Source: Sugiyamaella lignohabitans (Eukaryota > Ascomycota > Dipodascomycetes > Dipodascales > Trichomonascaceae). Taken from it: 64,000 nt of DNA. The translations under genes were made by a program, and so were the position numbers. The stretch spans positions 4,278,001 to 4,342,000 of the forward strand of contig NC_031672.1 in the NCBI RefSeq assembly GCF_001640025.1, given 5' to 3'. The notes under the pieces are model-generated. The model was not told where the DNA came from, searched no databases, and saw only the letters and a program-made list of their open reading frames with translations. Positions 1-9,635 of the stretch are shown in pieces (the first letter of the stretch is position 1; every line of letters starts with the position of its first letter).

Positions 1-477
1 CCCTGCAGGTTAGATAACGGGAGATAACGGGGTCGCCGCACCCTAATGCAGTAGTAGAGACATAATTAGTGTACATTAGATGGGATGATGTAATGTGCCT
101 GTTGCTACAAAGATATGCGTAATATATTCTTGCAAGCCTTCCAGTAGCGTAAAACAGGACTAGAATTTAGTCATAGATTGCTGAGAACTTAGAAAAAAGA
201 ACTATCTTTTGGAGTTAGATTATATTCGTCTGTTTGGGGATTGTTAACTGAGTGTCGATCTTTACAAGTGCTACAGGCAAACAATAAGAATCAGTCATCA
301 AATCAACGGATATCTGCTTCGACCCTGAATACTCAGCAGATTTTTTTATTGATTTTCTTTTACAATTGAAAACGGCTGATTAAAAGGTGATTGATAGGAG
401 AGAGAGAGGTTGTAGAAGTGCGTTTATTTCATATTTCATTGCGGTGTAAATGGGTTTACGTCAGGAGTCTAAGAACA
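1..477. other. Left-edge intergenic region
   Basis: No gene is recognised. The stretch is AT-rich and should hold the promoter and leader of the plus-strand gene that follows. An ATG at 450 opens a 39-codon reading frame in another frame, which overlaps the main start at 478 and stops at 569; it could act as an upstream ORF if it is in the transcript. Confidence 0.5.
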
Positions 478-1854
478 ATGCCTTGTGTCAGGATGTCGTC
501 ACCACCCCCTCCTGTAATGGTCAGAAAGGTTCGCAGGCGATCCAGTCTCTTCTATTCTCAATCAGCTGATGATATTTCTCCTACGAGCCCAAATAGTAGT
601 GGATCTATTACACAGTCGTCGTCTGATGGACACTCACAGCGGGAATCACCCCCTGGCATACCGAGATCTGACAGGAATATGGTTCTACCCCTATGTTCAA
701 AATGTCGTGCAAATGCTCTATCGGCTGAAGATGTTTATGCGATACTTCCTTCGACACCTGAAATGCACAGTGTTAAAAGCTTTCCAAATAGCCCTGAAGA
801 CGTCCGGTTTATTAGGGGAGAGTATTGGAACCCAGTCTTAGATCAGCATCAGCGCGACCATTCTCATGCTCATAATAGGTCACTCGGCAATAGTCCGTTG
901 ATTAGGACACGGCGAAAATCTTCACATAGGGAGCCATTCGTGGGTTCTTACGAAGAAAGTTTATTATCAGGAAGGGTGGCAGCGGTTTCTTGCTCGCCAC
1001 CAGTATCATTTCAGGCTAAAATCGGTGTTCTTGGAAGAGCAAAGTATACTGGACATTGTCCTCCTCAGATTACAACGTCATTTGATGCTGTTTTTTATAA
1101 CTGGAAAGATGATAGCTACTCTGGGGTCGGAACTGCTGCTGTCGGAAGTGTTTCACCCTCTACAACCTCTGCACTCGAGGACTCACCAAGAGGTAGCCCT
1201 TACGTGGGTAAGATTGATTTGAACGAGATATATAAAATTAGGAATGGACCCAGTAGTAAGAAATTTCCAGGGTATCACATTCCTCGTCAGGGTCAGGTTC
1301 AGATTGTTCTATCTAATCTTCAAAAAACGGCGGTACTGTTTTTCTTGATACCATACGATTTGCGAAAAATGCCACCCGGTACAAAGACTTTCATTAGACA
1401 AAAGATATATGAACGAGAGCCAAAGAAGCTTATACATGCTATTCACTTGCAAATAGCATGTCCAAATCGAAACAGGTTATATTTATATGGGGATATTAGA
1501 TTGGTATTTCAGAATCGTGAAGTCATGGCTTCTAAGGGACATTCAAAGTTATCAACAACATCAGAGACATTTTGCGGGGAATTTGCTAAGTGGACCAAAC
1601 CAGATGTGTTACCAGAGACTGATAGCGAGCATGCCACTACTGATATGGACAAAGAAAGTCTCAGTCTGTGTAGTAGATGCTCTGGTGTTATAGATGAAGT
1701 GGCAGAGGCGTCTGAATCGACTTCAAGTGAGCAGACAGCTCCAGAGCATGAATTAAATATTAAGGAAAGACCGGCTGTAACAAGAATTGCATCTAGGGAA
1801 GAGCTAGACAGCCAAATGATGGAGGACATCGGGGCCTCTTTGAAATTTTTATAA
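478..1854 (+). CDS. Atos/FAM214-like conserved protein
   Basis: The 458-residue protein resembles the Atos (FAM214) family, which has fungal members such as a fission-yeast homologue. Known animal members are nuclear; the molecular function in yeast is not established. Family blocks are visible: a GSYEESLLSGR block near residue 157, then an AKIGVLG...PPQIT..FDAVFY stretch. A C-terminal block runs from SPYVGKIDL (near 240) through IPRQGQVQIVLSN, PYDLRKMPPGTKTF and RLYLYGDIRLVFQNRE (near 347). The N-terminal third is Ser/Pro-rich and probably disordered. The open frame extends upstream only to a TTG, so I start at ATG 478; ATG 493 (MSSPPPP) is an alternative. It converges on the Gyp8-like gene with a 94-bp gap. 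Confidence 0.75.
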   Translation: MPCVRMSSPPPPVMVRKVRRRSSLFYSQSADDISPTSPNSSGSITQSSSDGHSQRESPPGIPRSDRNMVLPLCSKCRANALSAEDVYAILPSTPEMHSVKSFPNSPEDVRFIRGEYWNPVLDQHQRDHSHAHNRSLGNSPLIRTRRKSSHREPFVGSYEESLLSGRVAAVSCSPPVSFQAKIGVLGRAKYTGHCPPQITTSFDAVFYNWKDDSYSGVGTAAVGSVSPSTTSALEDSPRGSPYVGKIDLNEIYKIRNGPSSKKFPGYHIPRQGQVQIVLSNLQKTAVLFFLIPYDLRKMPPGTKTFIRQKIYEREPKKLIHAIHLQIACPNRNRLYLYGDIRLVFQNREVMASKGHSKLSTTSETFCGEFAKWTKPDVLPETDSEHATTDMDKESLSLCSRCSGVIDEVAEASESTSSEQTAPEHELNIKERPAVTRIASREELDSQMMEDIGASLKFL

Positions 1855-1948
1855 ATATTAATCAAGCATCAATATTAATGAGTACGACTATGCACATAAT
1901 AAATAAATAATACGTTCGAAAAACGGATAAACGAATGAAACAATGGCC

Positions 1949-3625
1949 CTACGATCTCGTGAAAAACTTGAACCAGCTGAATTGGGTATCATACTTGTAT
2001 CCAGATGCAATGACACCGATAACGCCAATACAAATGGACAGCCCAAGAAGCGATCTTGGGATAATTAATTTGCGGTGACCCACTGGTATAACCATCATTC
2101 TACCCAGCAATAGAGCCGAAGTTGAAGCCGACTTATTTGCACGAGTTGATGCCTTTGACTTCTTAACGATTTTGTTTTTCTCAGCGGCCCGGCGTCTTTC
2201 TTCAGCTTCCACTTCCTGACGCTGTTTTTCAAGCTTCATTTGCTCTTTGCATTCCTCGGCCTGTAAATGAAGAACTGATTTTGAGTGTTCTCTGGCAAAT
2301 ACTGTCTCACTGCTGTTGTCATCTCGAAGAGTCGCCTTCAAAACCGAATACTCGGAAAGTTTACCATGTTGCTCTTTGAAATTGGAGAGCGGATATTTCT
2401 CGGCTAGCTTTGATGCTGGTTTTAAAACTTGATCAAACAGATCACCGTCAAAATCGTCAGCAATCGTTGACAGAATAGAATGGATGTTATCTGGATCACT
2501 AGCAGCCTTTTTCAAAACAGCCTTTTGACTGATAATTAGCGCAATATACATGTAAATCGGCATGGCCATGTTTTGACTGGCAATAATATAGTCAAAAACA
2601 ACTGATATCTCCTCCAAAGAGTGTACATGGTGAGAAAATAATGTCAGTACTGCCGACAATGCGTAATATGGCGGATTGTTCCGGATTAGCTCCCCTAAGT
2701 ATGCATCTTCTAATGTGACTATTAGGGGAATGAAATCTAGATGTAGAAGTGCAGGCGACAGGCCAGGAGTCATGAAGTCTCGAAGCATCTGTAACGATAT
2801 CGCTTCTAAGATCTTATATACCTGAGGATCTGGAGGGGTATGACTGTATAGATCCGTTTCATGAACCAGAAGAATAACTTGAGCTATATCGTGATAGCCT
2901 TGGTAATAGCAGAGATCTGGATTATCCGCAAGTACCGTACATATTACATTCAGAAGCTTCACCGCTAATTCCTTAGGAGGGTCTTGTGGGTAAAAAACAA
3001 ACGAACGATCTACGTCCAGCTTGACCTGGTCCTTATCTTTGCATTCAGGACAAGCCAATGAATATGAAGAAATGACCTGTGAAACAAGTTCCGAATCTGA
3101 TTCCAAAGGCGATTTCAACTGAGAGTCCAGGGACAGAGAAGAAACACCTTCGGATGGAAATTGTGAAGCCGTTGGTGACTGAGCTTCATCCTGTATGGAT
3201 ACAGTTTCCGTACTACGGTCGTCCGGCTGATTGTCTCCCTTTTCCGAATCTCCGTCAGCGGCAGAATCCTTCTCACTGTCAATTCCTCCTCTCCCATGCC
3301 CATAAATATCAAGCTTGTCCACAGGTCTGACATTGTCTTGTCTCTCCTTATCAAGATCAGTAGCAGCTATATCCAGCTTACTCGATACCACCGAAACATC
3401 AGGCGATGATAATCCCAAAAGAACAGGCCATACTTTCCTCCTCAGTTCATTGTTTACTAGCCCCTTTCTGGACTTTGCAAGAGTTTGGAGTAGTTCCAAA
3501 TCGTTCAATCTATAAGCAGTTTCAATACTCGAGATCTTGAAATTGTGTTTGGTGGCTGACAATGGGCCCTTTTCAGTGAAAATCGAATTCCCGACATCAG
3601 TCGGATTCATTTCTATCCATGACAT
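1949..3625 (-). CDS. GYP8: Gyp8/TBC1D20-type Rab GTPase-activating protein
   Basis: A 558-residue TBC-domain protein expected to stimulate GTP hydrolysis on a Rab (Ypt1/Rab1-type for this subfamily) at early secretory membranes. An NELRRKVWPVLLGL block near residue 60 starts the TBC domain. Both catalytic fingers are present: the arginine in LDVDRSF (about 206) and the glutamine in CYYQGYHDI (about 240). A long acidic Ser-rich insert separates the first block from the fingers. After a charged coiled-coil-like stretch (KQRQEVEAEERRRAAEKNK), one hydrophobic segment (SLLGLSICIGVIGVIASGY) lies close to the C-terminus and makes this a tail-anchored protein, as in Gyp8 and TBC1D20. The open frame begins at GTG; the first ATG is at 3625. 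Confidence 0.85.
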   Translation of the reverse strand: MSWIEMNPTDVGNSIFTEKGPLSATKHNFKISSIETAYRLNDLELLQTLAKSRKGLVNNELRRKVWPVLLGLSSPDVSVVSSKLDIAATDLDKERQDNVRPVDKLDIYGHGRGGIDSEKDSAADGDSEKGDNQPDDRSTETVSIQDEAQSPTASQFPSEGVSSLSLDSQLKSPLESDSELVSQVISSYSLACPECKDKDQVKLDVDRSFVFYPQDPPKELAVKLLNVICTVLADNPDLCYYQGYHDIAQVILLVHETDLYSHTPPDPQVYKILEAISLQMLRDFMTPGLSPALLHLDFIPLIVTLEDAYLGELIRNNPPYYALSAVLTLFSHHVHSLEEISVVFDYIIASQNMAMPIYMYIALIISQKAVLKKAASDPDNIHSILSTIADDFDGDLFDQVLKPASKLAEKYPLSNFKEQHGKLSEYSVLKATLRDDNSSETVFAREHSKSVLHLQAEECKEQMKLEKQRQEVEAEERRRAAEKNKIVKKSKASTRANKSASTSALLLGRMMVIPVGHRKLIIPRSLLGLSICIGVIGVIASGYKYDTQFSWFKFFTRS

Positions 3626-3951
3626 GATTGCGTGCTTATCAAAAAACACCCAAAAGCTTAGTTTATAAACCAGAGACCAGACTGCCTCTAGTATAATATA
3701 TTACCATTAGAGTTGGTGCGGGTGAAAGCTTCGAGTCACGTCAGAGGACCGCTGACAGATAAGATGCAGCAAGAACGGTAGAAGGATAAATACAAATCTA
3801 TGCAATGCAATAATACAGCAAGCTGCATATTGTACATGACTGCAGGAGAAAGTAACAATGTTATTTCATGTTGGCAAATGTCTTCAACTCGATAGCACAA
3901 CAAGTCGGCTATTCGCAGTGAAAATATTTTCTAATATGCACATAAGGCAAA
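3626..3951. promoter_or_regulatory. Divergent promoter, GYP8-like / kinase
   Basis: A 326-bp intergenic region between two divergent genes. I see no clear TATA box close to either start and no repeat. Its role as a shared promoter is inferred from the gene arrangement. Confidence 0.5.
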
Positions 3952-4944
3952 ATGGACCGATATACGAAAATCAAAAAAGTTGGTCATGGCTTATTTTCGG
4001 AGGTTTATAGTGCCAGGCTTGCCAATCCTACAACTGCCACTGGAGGTATCGATGTTAAAAGTAATGACACTTCCTTGGTGGCTTTAAAAATAACTATACC
4101 TGAAGATGAGAGACCCCCACACAATTCAAAGAATGAATTGAGGATTTTGAACAAGATACAGGAGAATAAGTCACCGAATAAAAAGTATATCATATCACTT
4201 CTAGATACCTTTACGCATTCGGCCGAGGAGTTTGAACTGATCTTGGTCCTACCATATCTTCAATATAATTTGCATTCAGTTCTTCATTCGCATCGCAAAG
4301 CCAAATATCCAAGAGGTTGGCATAATAAGCTTCCAGTAAGGAGAAGCTATGAAATCATACTTGAAATCTGTAAAGGTTTGGAGTTTCTACACGATGAGTG
4401 TGGGATCATACATCGTGATATTAAGCCGGAAAATATTCTCTTTGACAGTTTAACAGGGCAACCAGTCATCATTGACTTTGGAATATCGTGGATTGGCCCA
4501 GACAACAATTGCACAGAACCTCCCAGTAACAAGATCACCGATGTTGGCACGACAGTGTATCGAGCGCCAGAGCTGCTATTTGGAATTACATCATATTCGT
4601 CAGCCATTGATATGTGGGCACTGGGATGTGTAGCAAGCCTTATGTTTAGTTATGATGGCATGAATATGTTTGAGCCTTACAAAGGCGAGTTGGCTTTATT
4701 CTGTAGTCAAACTGAGATTCTTGGTGCACCTACTGTCGAAACCTGGCCCGAAATAGCTGGCATCGATAGCTTTACACATATGAATTTTAACAGTAATCCT
4801 CTGCCAAATCTTGCTTGTAGGGTCCCACTTGCACCGGACGAGTTTGTGCCTGTTATTTCAGGATTGTTGACATTTGAGTCGACACAACGCACCACGGCAT
4901 CAAAGCTCCGAAAATTGCTAGAACAGTTTCTGTCAGGTCTGTGA
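3952..4944 (+). CDS. Cak1/Csk1-like CDK-activating protein kinase
   Basis: A 330-residue protein that is almost entirely a Ser/Thr kinase domain. Visible motifs: a degenerate glycine loop VGHGLFSEVYSA near residue 11, the ATP-binding lysine in VALK (K46), HRDIKPEN (H154-D156), DFG (D175), a TTVYRAPE P+1 loop and DMWALGC. All key catalytic residues are kept. Size, the DFGISW and TDVGTTVYRAPELLFG segments and the CMGC-like P+1 loop fit the monomeric CDK-activating kinases of fungi (S. cerevisiae Cak1, S. pombe Csk1), which phosphorylate the CDK T-loop. Assignment to that subgroup is an inference; a divergent CDK-like kinase remains possible. ATG at 3952 fits the family length. Confidence 0.6.
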   Translation: MDRYTKIKKVGHGLFSEVYSARLANPTTATGGIDVKSNDTSLVALKITIPEDERPPHNSKNELRILNKIQENKSPNKKYIISLLDTFTHSAEEFELILVLPYLQYNLHSVLHSHRKAKYPRGWHNKLPVRRSYEIILEICKGLEFLHDECGIIHRDIKPENILFDSLTGQPVIIDFGISWIGPDNNCTEPPSNKITDVGTTVYRAPELLFGITSYSSAIDMWALGCVASLMFSYDGMNMFEPYKGELALFCSQTEILGAPTVETWPEIAGIDSFTHMNFNSNPLPNLACRVPLAPDEFVPVISGLLTFESTQRTTASKLRKLLEQFLSGL

Positions 4945-5203
4945 ATCTGTCGCTATCCCTGACGGTACTATCCCCTTCTTAAAATTCGGTAGAGTTAGAC
5001 TAAAACATTAATAATCAACTAATGCAATACATAATACGTCATCTACGAAAAGTCATGATTCTGGTCATATCCATTCTAAAGTGGACCTCATAGAGGATTA
5101 CCTAGCTCTCGCCGTTCAACCTAAGGGAGGGTGAGCAAAACCAACAGAAGTCAGCCAGCAAAGCATAATCCATCCCCGTATATCATAAAGCCCGAGTTTA
5201 TTT

Positions 5204-6466
5204 TTAGTAGTAAATCTCACTGAAAGGCTTTTTCACTCTAGAAAATGACTGGCCACAATCAGGTACACTACATTTCCGTGTAGGGTCTGGACCCTTTTTG
5301 CCTTTGCGCTTCTTGTTGTTTCTTCTGTTTACAGTGGCATTGACGCAACGACCACAATAGACATGACCGCAACGGGCAAAGAATACTCTCTTCGATAGGA
5401 GCCTGTCGGCTTCGGTAATGACCAGATCGGAAGCTTCTTGTGAAGTCTCCTGTTCTTTCCCCTTGTCCAACTTCATGTCACTCGTGAGTCCTACACCCAA
5501 TTCAGTCTCACAACGAGCACATACCACATCTAGCTCTGGCTCAACCGCCCTTGAATATCCTGGTCGGGCGCTTTTAGGAATCTCTGGCTTCCTAAGTTGA
5601 TCGACAGTTGGCCTATGTGACACTTCACCAGTGTCTTCAATACTACGTTGAAGTACTGCCTGGAACAGTCTTTCCTCCTCGTTGCTGAGGGCACCATATG
5701 GACGGTTAATTAGCGTTTCCATATTTCTTCTTGCACCCCTGTTCATATAATAAGGGGTGAAATAGCCAATTTCCCGACCGTCATTACTCCATAAACTATT
5801 TCCACCATTAGGATCAGCGTATGCATTAATCATCTGCCCATCTGGACCAAACTCAATATCGGGCTCATTTCCAAAGAGCATGTAATCACGAAACGGCATG
5901 AGCCGTCTGTGTTGAGATGGTCCTTCCCAACTTGCTTCATCTCTTAATCTTGCGCTTTCTTGCCTAGCTCGATATCTTGCAGCCATTCGCCGAAATCTTA
6001 GAAACTCTCGTTCTCTTCTTACTCTAATAGACTCTAAATATCTTTGTCTCTCTTCGTGAAGATGTAACTCACGTCTCTGTCGTTCTCTGCGTGCCTCTTC
6101 CGTGGACATAGTCGGATTTGAGGCACTTTGATGTCTAGGAGGCCTTGAAAAAATACCAGTAATTTGAACATCATCATCATCGATACGAGAGACCCTCCTA
6201 ATTCTTCGTACTCTATGGATTCTACAGGCATGGTGGTGTCTTTGCTGATGAGGAGCATTTTCACTAGGAGCGCTCTGATAGACCAAGTGATTTACATCTT
6301 CGGCAGCGGTAGATATTTGTCCTGCTGTGCTCACACTTATCATCTGGACATCATCATCATCGCCGCCGTTTTCTCCTACTGATACACCCAGTTGTATTCC
6401 AGACTCTTCTTCTTCTCCATCACTCAGAACAATATGTTCACTATCGGTTATTGCGGTTTCTGCCAT
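5204..6466 (-). CDS. RING-finger protein with SUMO-interaction-like motifs (possible Slx5-type STUbL subunit)
   Basis: A 420-residue protein with a C-terminal C3HC4 RING: CARC, then RCGHVYCGRC, then CSVPDCGQSF, ending four residues after PFSE. The first Cys pair is separated from the second by an unusually long linker (about 50 residues), and the loop before the last pair is very basic (NRRNNKKRKGKKG). The N-terminus has short hydrophobic cores next to acidic runs (HIVLSDGEEEE, DDVQMISV, DDVQITGI), the form of SUMO-interacting motifs. This combination suggests a SUMO-targeted ubiquitin ligase subunit like Slx5, acting in the nucleus. Family membership is inferred from architecture, not from a confident alignment. 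The middle is rich in Arg-Glu helix (RRERQRRELHLHEERQRYLE). Confidence 0.5.
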   Translation of the reverse strand: MAETAITDSEHIVLSDGEEEESGIQLGVSVGENGGDDDDVQMISVSTAGQISTAAEDVNHLVYQSAPSENAPHQQRHHHACRIHRVRRIRRVSRIDDDDVQITGIFSRPPRHQSASNPTMSTEEARRERQRRELHLHEERQRYLESIRVRREREFLRFRRMAARYRARQESARLRDEASWEGPSQHRRLMPFRDYMLFGNEPDIEFGPDGQMINAYADPNGGNSLWSNDGREIGYFTPYYMNRGARRNMETLINRPYGALSNEEERLFQAVLQRSIEDTGEVSHRPTVDQLRKPEIPKSARPGYSRAVEPELDVVCARCETELGVGLTSDMKLDKGKEQETSQEASDLVITEADRLLSKRVFFARCGHVYCGRCVNATVNRRNNKKRKGKKGPDPTRKCSVPDCGQSFSRVKKPFSEIYY

Positions 6467-6727
6467 TACTAATTTGAAGTGTATGTAAGAGGGTATGTAT
6501 GAAAGTGAGATTTAAGGGGGTCTAATCTTACATATAAATTTAAGGTTGTGGTTTTAACCAGACGCATGTACATGCGATAATCGTTTTAAGGGTCTTATAT
6601 CTCCCATTTAATAAGCTGTACGCATAAAGATATCTTTGGGGCCCAGCTATTAATTATTTTCATTATCATATATTCGATTGAAAACTGAAGTTGATTTCTT
6701 TTTGTTGTTGCTAAAAGACAGGTTGTT

Positions 6728-7039
6728 ATGAGTGCCAATGCCATTATTGCGGACTATGAGTCGCCTGACTTGAAAAAAAACTTTCAAATCTCTGAAGAAG
6801 ATAGATCCATCTTGGCTAAAGAGGTCGACCGGGATGCTCCACAAGAACCAAGTAACAGTCCGTTGGGCAATCTTAGAATAAAGTCTATGAATATGCAACA
6901 GACAATCAATGTTTTTCTGACTGAACGAATGAAACAGGCATCTGGAAGCGCCACTGCTGATGAAGAAGACGTGGAAAAGAAGATCCTCGATGGTGACGAT
7001 GGTATGGAGGGGGGTGACGAAGACGAAGAGAGTGATTAG
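6728..7039 (+). CDS. GON7: EKC/KEOPS complex subunit Gon7
   Basis: A 103-residue acidic protein matching yeast Gon7 along its length. The N-terminal ADYESPDLKKNF corresponds to the Gon7 opening. The central EVDRDAPQEPSN...LGNLR and QTINVFLTERM segments match the conserved core that packs against Kae1-Pcc1. A low-complexity acidic tail (GDDGMEGGDEDEESD) ends the protein. KEOPS makes the t6A modification on ANN-decoding tRNAs and also affects telomeres. The length (S. cerevisiae 123 residues) and the start at ATG 6728 are reasonable. The gene is divergent from the RING-protein gene across a 261-bp promoter. Confidence 0.8.
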   Translation: MSANAIIADYESPDLKKNFQISEEDRSILAKEVDRDAPQEPSNSPLGNLRIKSMNMQQTINVFLTERMKQASGSATADEEDVEKKILDGDDGMEGGDEDEESD

Positions 7040-7359
7040 TTGTATTAGTACATCCCATGGTGTGTTGGTCGACTGAGCCTCAGACCGCCAAAGTCATTGT
7101 ACCGTTCGTCGTTCACTGCCATGCCAAAAACTTCCACTTGGTGTGGAGCTCACCTCAATGATCTGGCTATTGGGAAGAGTTCTGACCGACCAAGACTGGT
7201 GGATTTTATTATTTTTTAATTTATTTTAATTCTAGAAAACGGGGCATGTTGAACTCTAAGTTCGACTAATAATAAATATACATATGAAGAAAGGGGCATG
7301 AGAATACAGGTTGGGTATAAATAATCTCCGAGCAGTAGTTCCTTAGTAGTAGCACTTCC
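7040..7359. other. Convergent intergenic region
   Basis: A 320-bp stretch between two converging genes, with T-rich segments around 7202-7230 and AT-rich sequence near 7265-7320 that could carry poly(A) signals for both. No other structure is seen. Confidence 0.4.
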
Positions 7360-7997
7360 TTATCTCATGAGCACCATCTTCTTCGCGCCTGTGGCGCGTT
7401 TGATAGTAGAACTTTTAAGAGCCTCTGCTTTCTTCCTTGGTGGTGCTGATGGAAGCATAGTGGGCTGGCTTGGTGCGAACTGCGACTAAAAGAGGTTATT
7501 AGTAAAGGAACGATTAACTGACTAAGTTTGGAAAAATCAGTACTTACGGTGAGAACGACATAAGGGGGGGCTGTGTGAGATTCAGGTGCTGATGGTGCTG
7601 CAGTTTTTAGCGTGTGTTTCTGAGGCTTCTGAGAGGCTTTTGTTGCTGTAGAGGTCATTTTCTTAGACACTGAGGATGTTTCAGTAGACGGCAGGGCATT
7701 TTCTTTATCGTCATCGGGTGAAGATTCCCGCTCAATCTCTCGCAACGGTGTACGACCCAATGCTGGCTTTGTCTTCAAACTCAAAGGACTACCAGAAGTA
7801 CTGCTATCAGGATGTAACATCATTAAGGCCCGTCGGACATTATAGCTGCTAGCCCCGGGAGAATTGGGAGGAGGGATATTCTCTTTGTCGATGTCAAGCT
7901 CTGGCCTCTTTGACTTTGGGGTAGCATATCCCAGTCTCGGTTTGTGTTTATTGAGAGGAGCATTGATATTATTTGGAATGTCTTTAAATATTTCCAT
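7360..7997 (-). CDS. Unrecognised protein with two KEN boxes (one intron)
   Basis: Exon 1 is 7548-7997 and exon 2 is 7360-7485; the intron 7486-7547 (62 nt) has donor GTAAGT and ends TTTTAG after a TACTAAT branch-like site. Splicing is in phase 0 and replaces the unspliced readthrough tail, giving about 191 residues ending in ATGAKKMVLMR. The sequence has two KEN boxes (DKENIPP near residue 40 and DDKENAL near 98) and several S/TP sites (GRTPLREIE, PNSPGA), and is otherwise low-complexity and basic at the C-terminus. KEN boxes and S/TP sites suggest an APC/C- and CDK-controlled cell-cycle protein. I do not recognise the family. The neighbouring divergent gene also has a KEN box. Confidence 0.65.
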
Positions 7998-8470
7998 TGT
8001 CGCTGATTTCGGGTCTACGGTTACTTCTTTTCGTTTTTCAATTTTTTCTTTCTCGTCGTTTGATCGTACATAAAGGTTTCCATGTATCAGCTTTTATCCT
8101 GTATTAGGTCTAGCTCCCGTATATCCTATGACTGTACTATTGATAGAGTATCTTTAGCAATCCCGTATGCCGAGTACCAACAATATATTTTGTCAACCAC
8201 AATCAGTATAGGAATTCTATAGGAATTCTCTATTTATTCGGTTTCAACCTGACGGCTAAGCAGTAGTATTGTCAACCTAATCGCGTTTGTTGCCGATTAT
8301 CATGCTAAGCTGCAGAAGCCTGATTGTTTTCAGTGTGAGGCTTGGGTTGTTTGGGATTTTCCTATCTCGGCATTTATGCACCGATCCCAAGTTAAACAAA
8401 CTCCATGCCACTGTTTATATCGATAAAATCAAATCTCACATTATAATCCTATATTTCAAGTATCCAAGTC
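7998..8470. promoter_or_regulatory. Divergent promoter of the two KEN-box genes
   Basis: A 473-bp shared promoter. TATAGGAATTC occurs twice in a row around 8208-8228. An ATCGCGTTTG segment near 8280 (reverse strand ACGCGA) resembles a partial MCB/E2F-type core, consistent with but not proof of G1/S expression. Confidence 0.35.
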
Positions 8471-9496
8471 ATGGATCTGATTGACTTATCGACTCCAGCC
8501 AAAAACAAGGAAACAGAGTCCAATTTTGCCCCTACCACCACATCCGCTCCCATCACTTTCCCCGACTTTACTCCTACCCTGTGCAGACAGCTTGCAAAAT
8601 CGTTTGTCAGGCGAAGAGAGTCATTACTTCCAAGTATTAAAGAAGACTTTTTCTCAACTGATCTGGACGATAATCAAGGAAAATCTAGTCAAGAACGAAA
8701 TTCTCATACGAGAGCAGAAGTAAAAGACTCCTTCAGCGACTTAGAACCTTTTACCAACCAACCCATATCGGTACAAACCCCATATCAACTCAGCTTATCA
8801 GAGTCCAGTGGCACTTCAACTGAAGGTACAATGGATCCACAATTATCTTACGTTACAAGTGCAACCCCAAAATGGGAGCATCTTGCCACGCCGGTGATTG
8901 AAATTCTTCGCTCCAAGCGATCGCCTGAGAAGAGAGTCCATCAAGATAAAGAAAATCTACTAGATGAACAGACCACCCGTATCAATCTTAAAACATTAGG
9001 TGCTTCAACAAGACTCAATATTACAGAAGGAATCAGAAAAAGGTCTGCTGTCGATTCCCCTAGTACGCCGTCGAGTTTTCGTAATTCTAAGCAGAGAAGA
9101 ATTCTTAGTCCACTCAAAGACTCCAATGTTCCTACGCGAGTGAGCAATGCTTCTTTATTCAACCATACAGACTCTCCATCCACAGATTGTACTAAAACTC
9201 AATCGGACCTGGATGCCATTTTCATGAGAGCAGTTGAGAAAAACAAGAAGAGCCCCCTCCAGGTAGCTCCATCGACGCAGCCAAAAGCCCTTGGCAAGGT
9301 CTTTGACTTGCAGCACGAGTTAACTCAGACCACAACACTTCCATCCCATACCATATCCAGTGAAGTTACGCATGCCAACGACGATCAGCTGCTGGATGAG
9401 ACTCGGTATCATCAATGGGTCTACCAAAAGCGACTACTTTATATGGAAGGTCTTGTGGAGTTTTTGGAATTAGAACGAAAATTCCGTGCCTACTAA
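8471..9496 (+). CDS. Unrecognised KEN-box, S/TP-rich protein
   Basis: A 341-residue, mostly disordered protein. It holds a KEN box (VHQDKENLLDEQ near residue 160), RRRESLL near 48, RRILSPLKDS near 210 and multiple S/TP sites (DLSTPAK, DSPSTPSS, TDSPSTD). Only the C-terminus looks folded: RYHQWVYQKRLLYMEGLVEF, a predicted amphipathic helix rich in aromatic residues, just before the stop. These features suggest a mitotic protein turned over by APC/C, perhaps docking through its C-terminal helix. No family is recognised. ATG 8471 is the first start in frame. Confidence 0.6.
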   Translation: MDLIDLSTPAKNKETESNFAPTTTSAPITFPDFTPTLCRQLAKSFVRRRESLLPSIKEDFFSTDLDDNQGKSSQERNSHTRAEVKDSFSDLEPFTNQPISVQTPYQLSLSESSGTSTEGTMDPQLSYVTSATPKWEHLATPVIEILRSKRSPEKRVHQDKENLLDEQTTRINLKTLGASTRLNITEGIRKRSAVDSPSTPSSFRNSKQRRILSPLKDSNVPTRVSNASLFNHTDSPSTDCTKTQSDLDAIFMRAVEKNKKSPLQVAPSTQPKALGKVFDLQHELTQTTTLPSHTISSEVTHANDDQLLDETRYHQWVYQKRLLYMEGLVEFLELERKFRAY

Positions 9497-9635
9497 CCAG
9501 CATTTCTATTTATTCTGTACTTTCCCAATAAATTAATTATCTCATCTCCCATATAACCTTCTGGCAAACATCCCAGTCAAAGTAATAGATATTTATTTGT
9601 ACAATTTAAATATTAGTTGATATACGATTAAAGTA

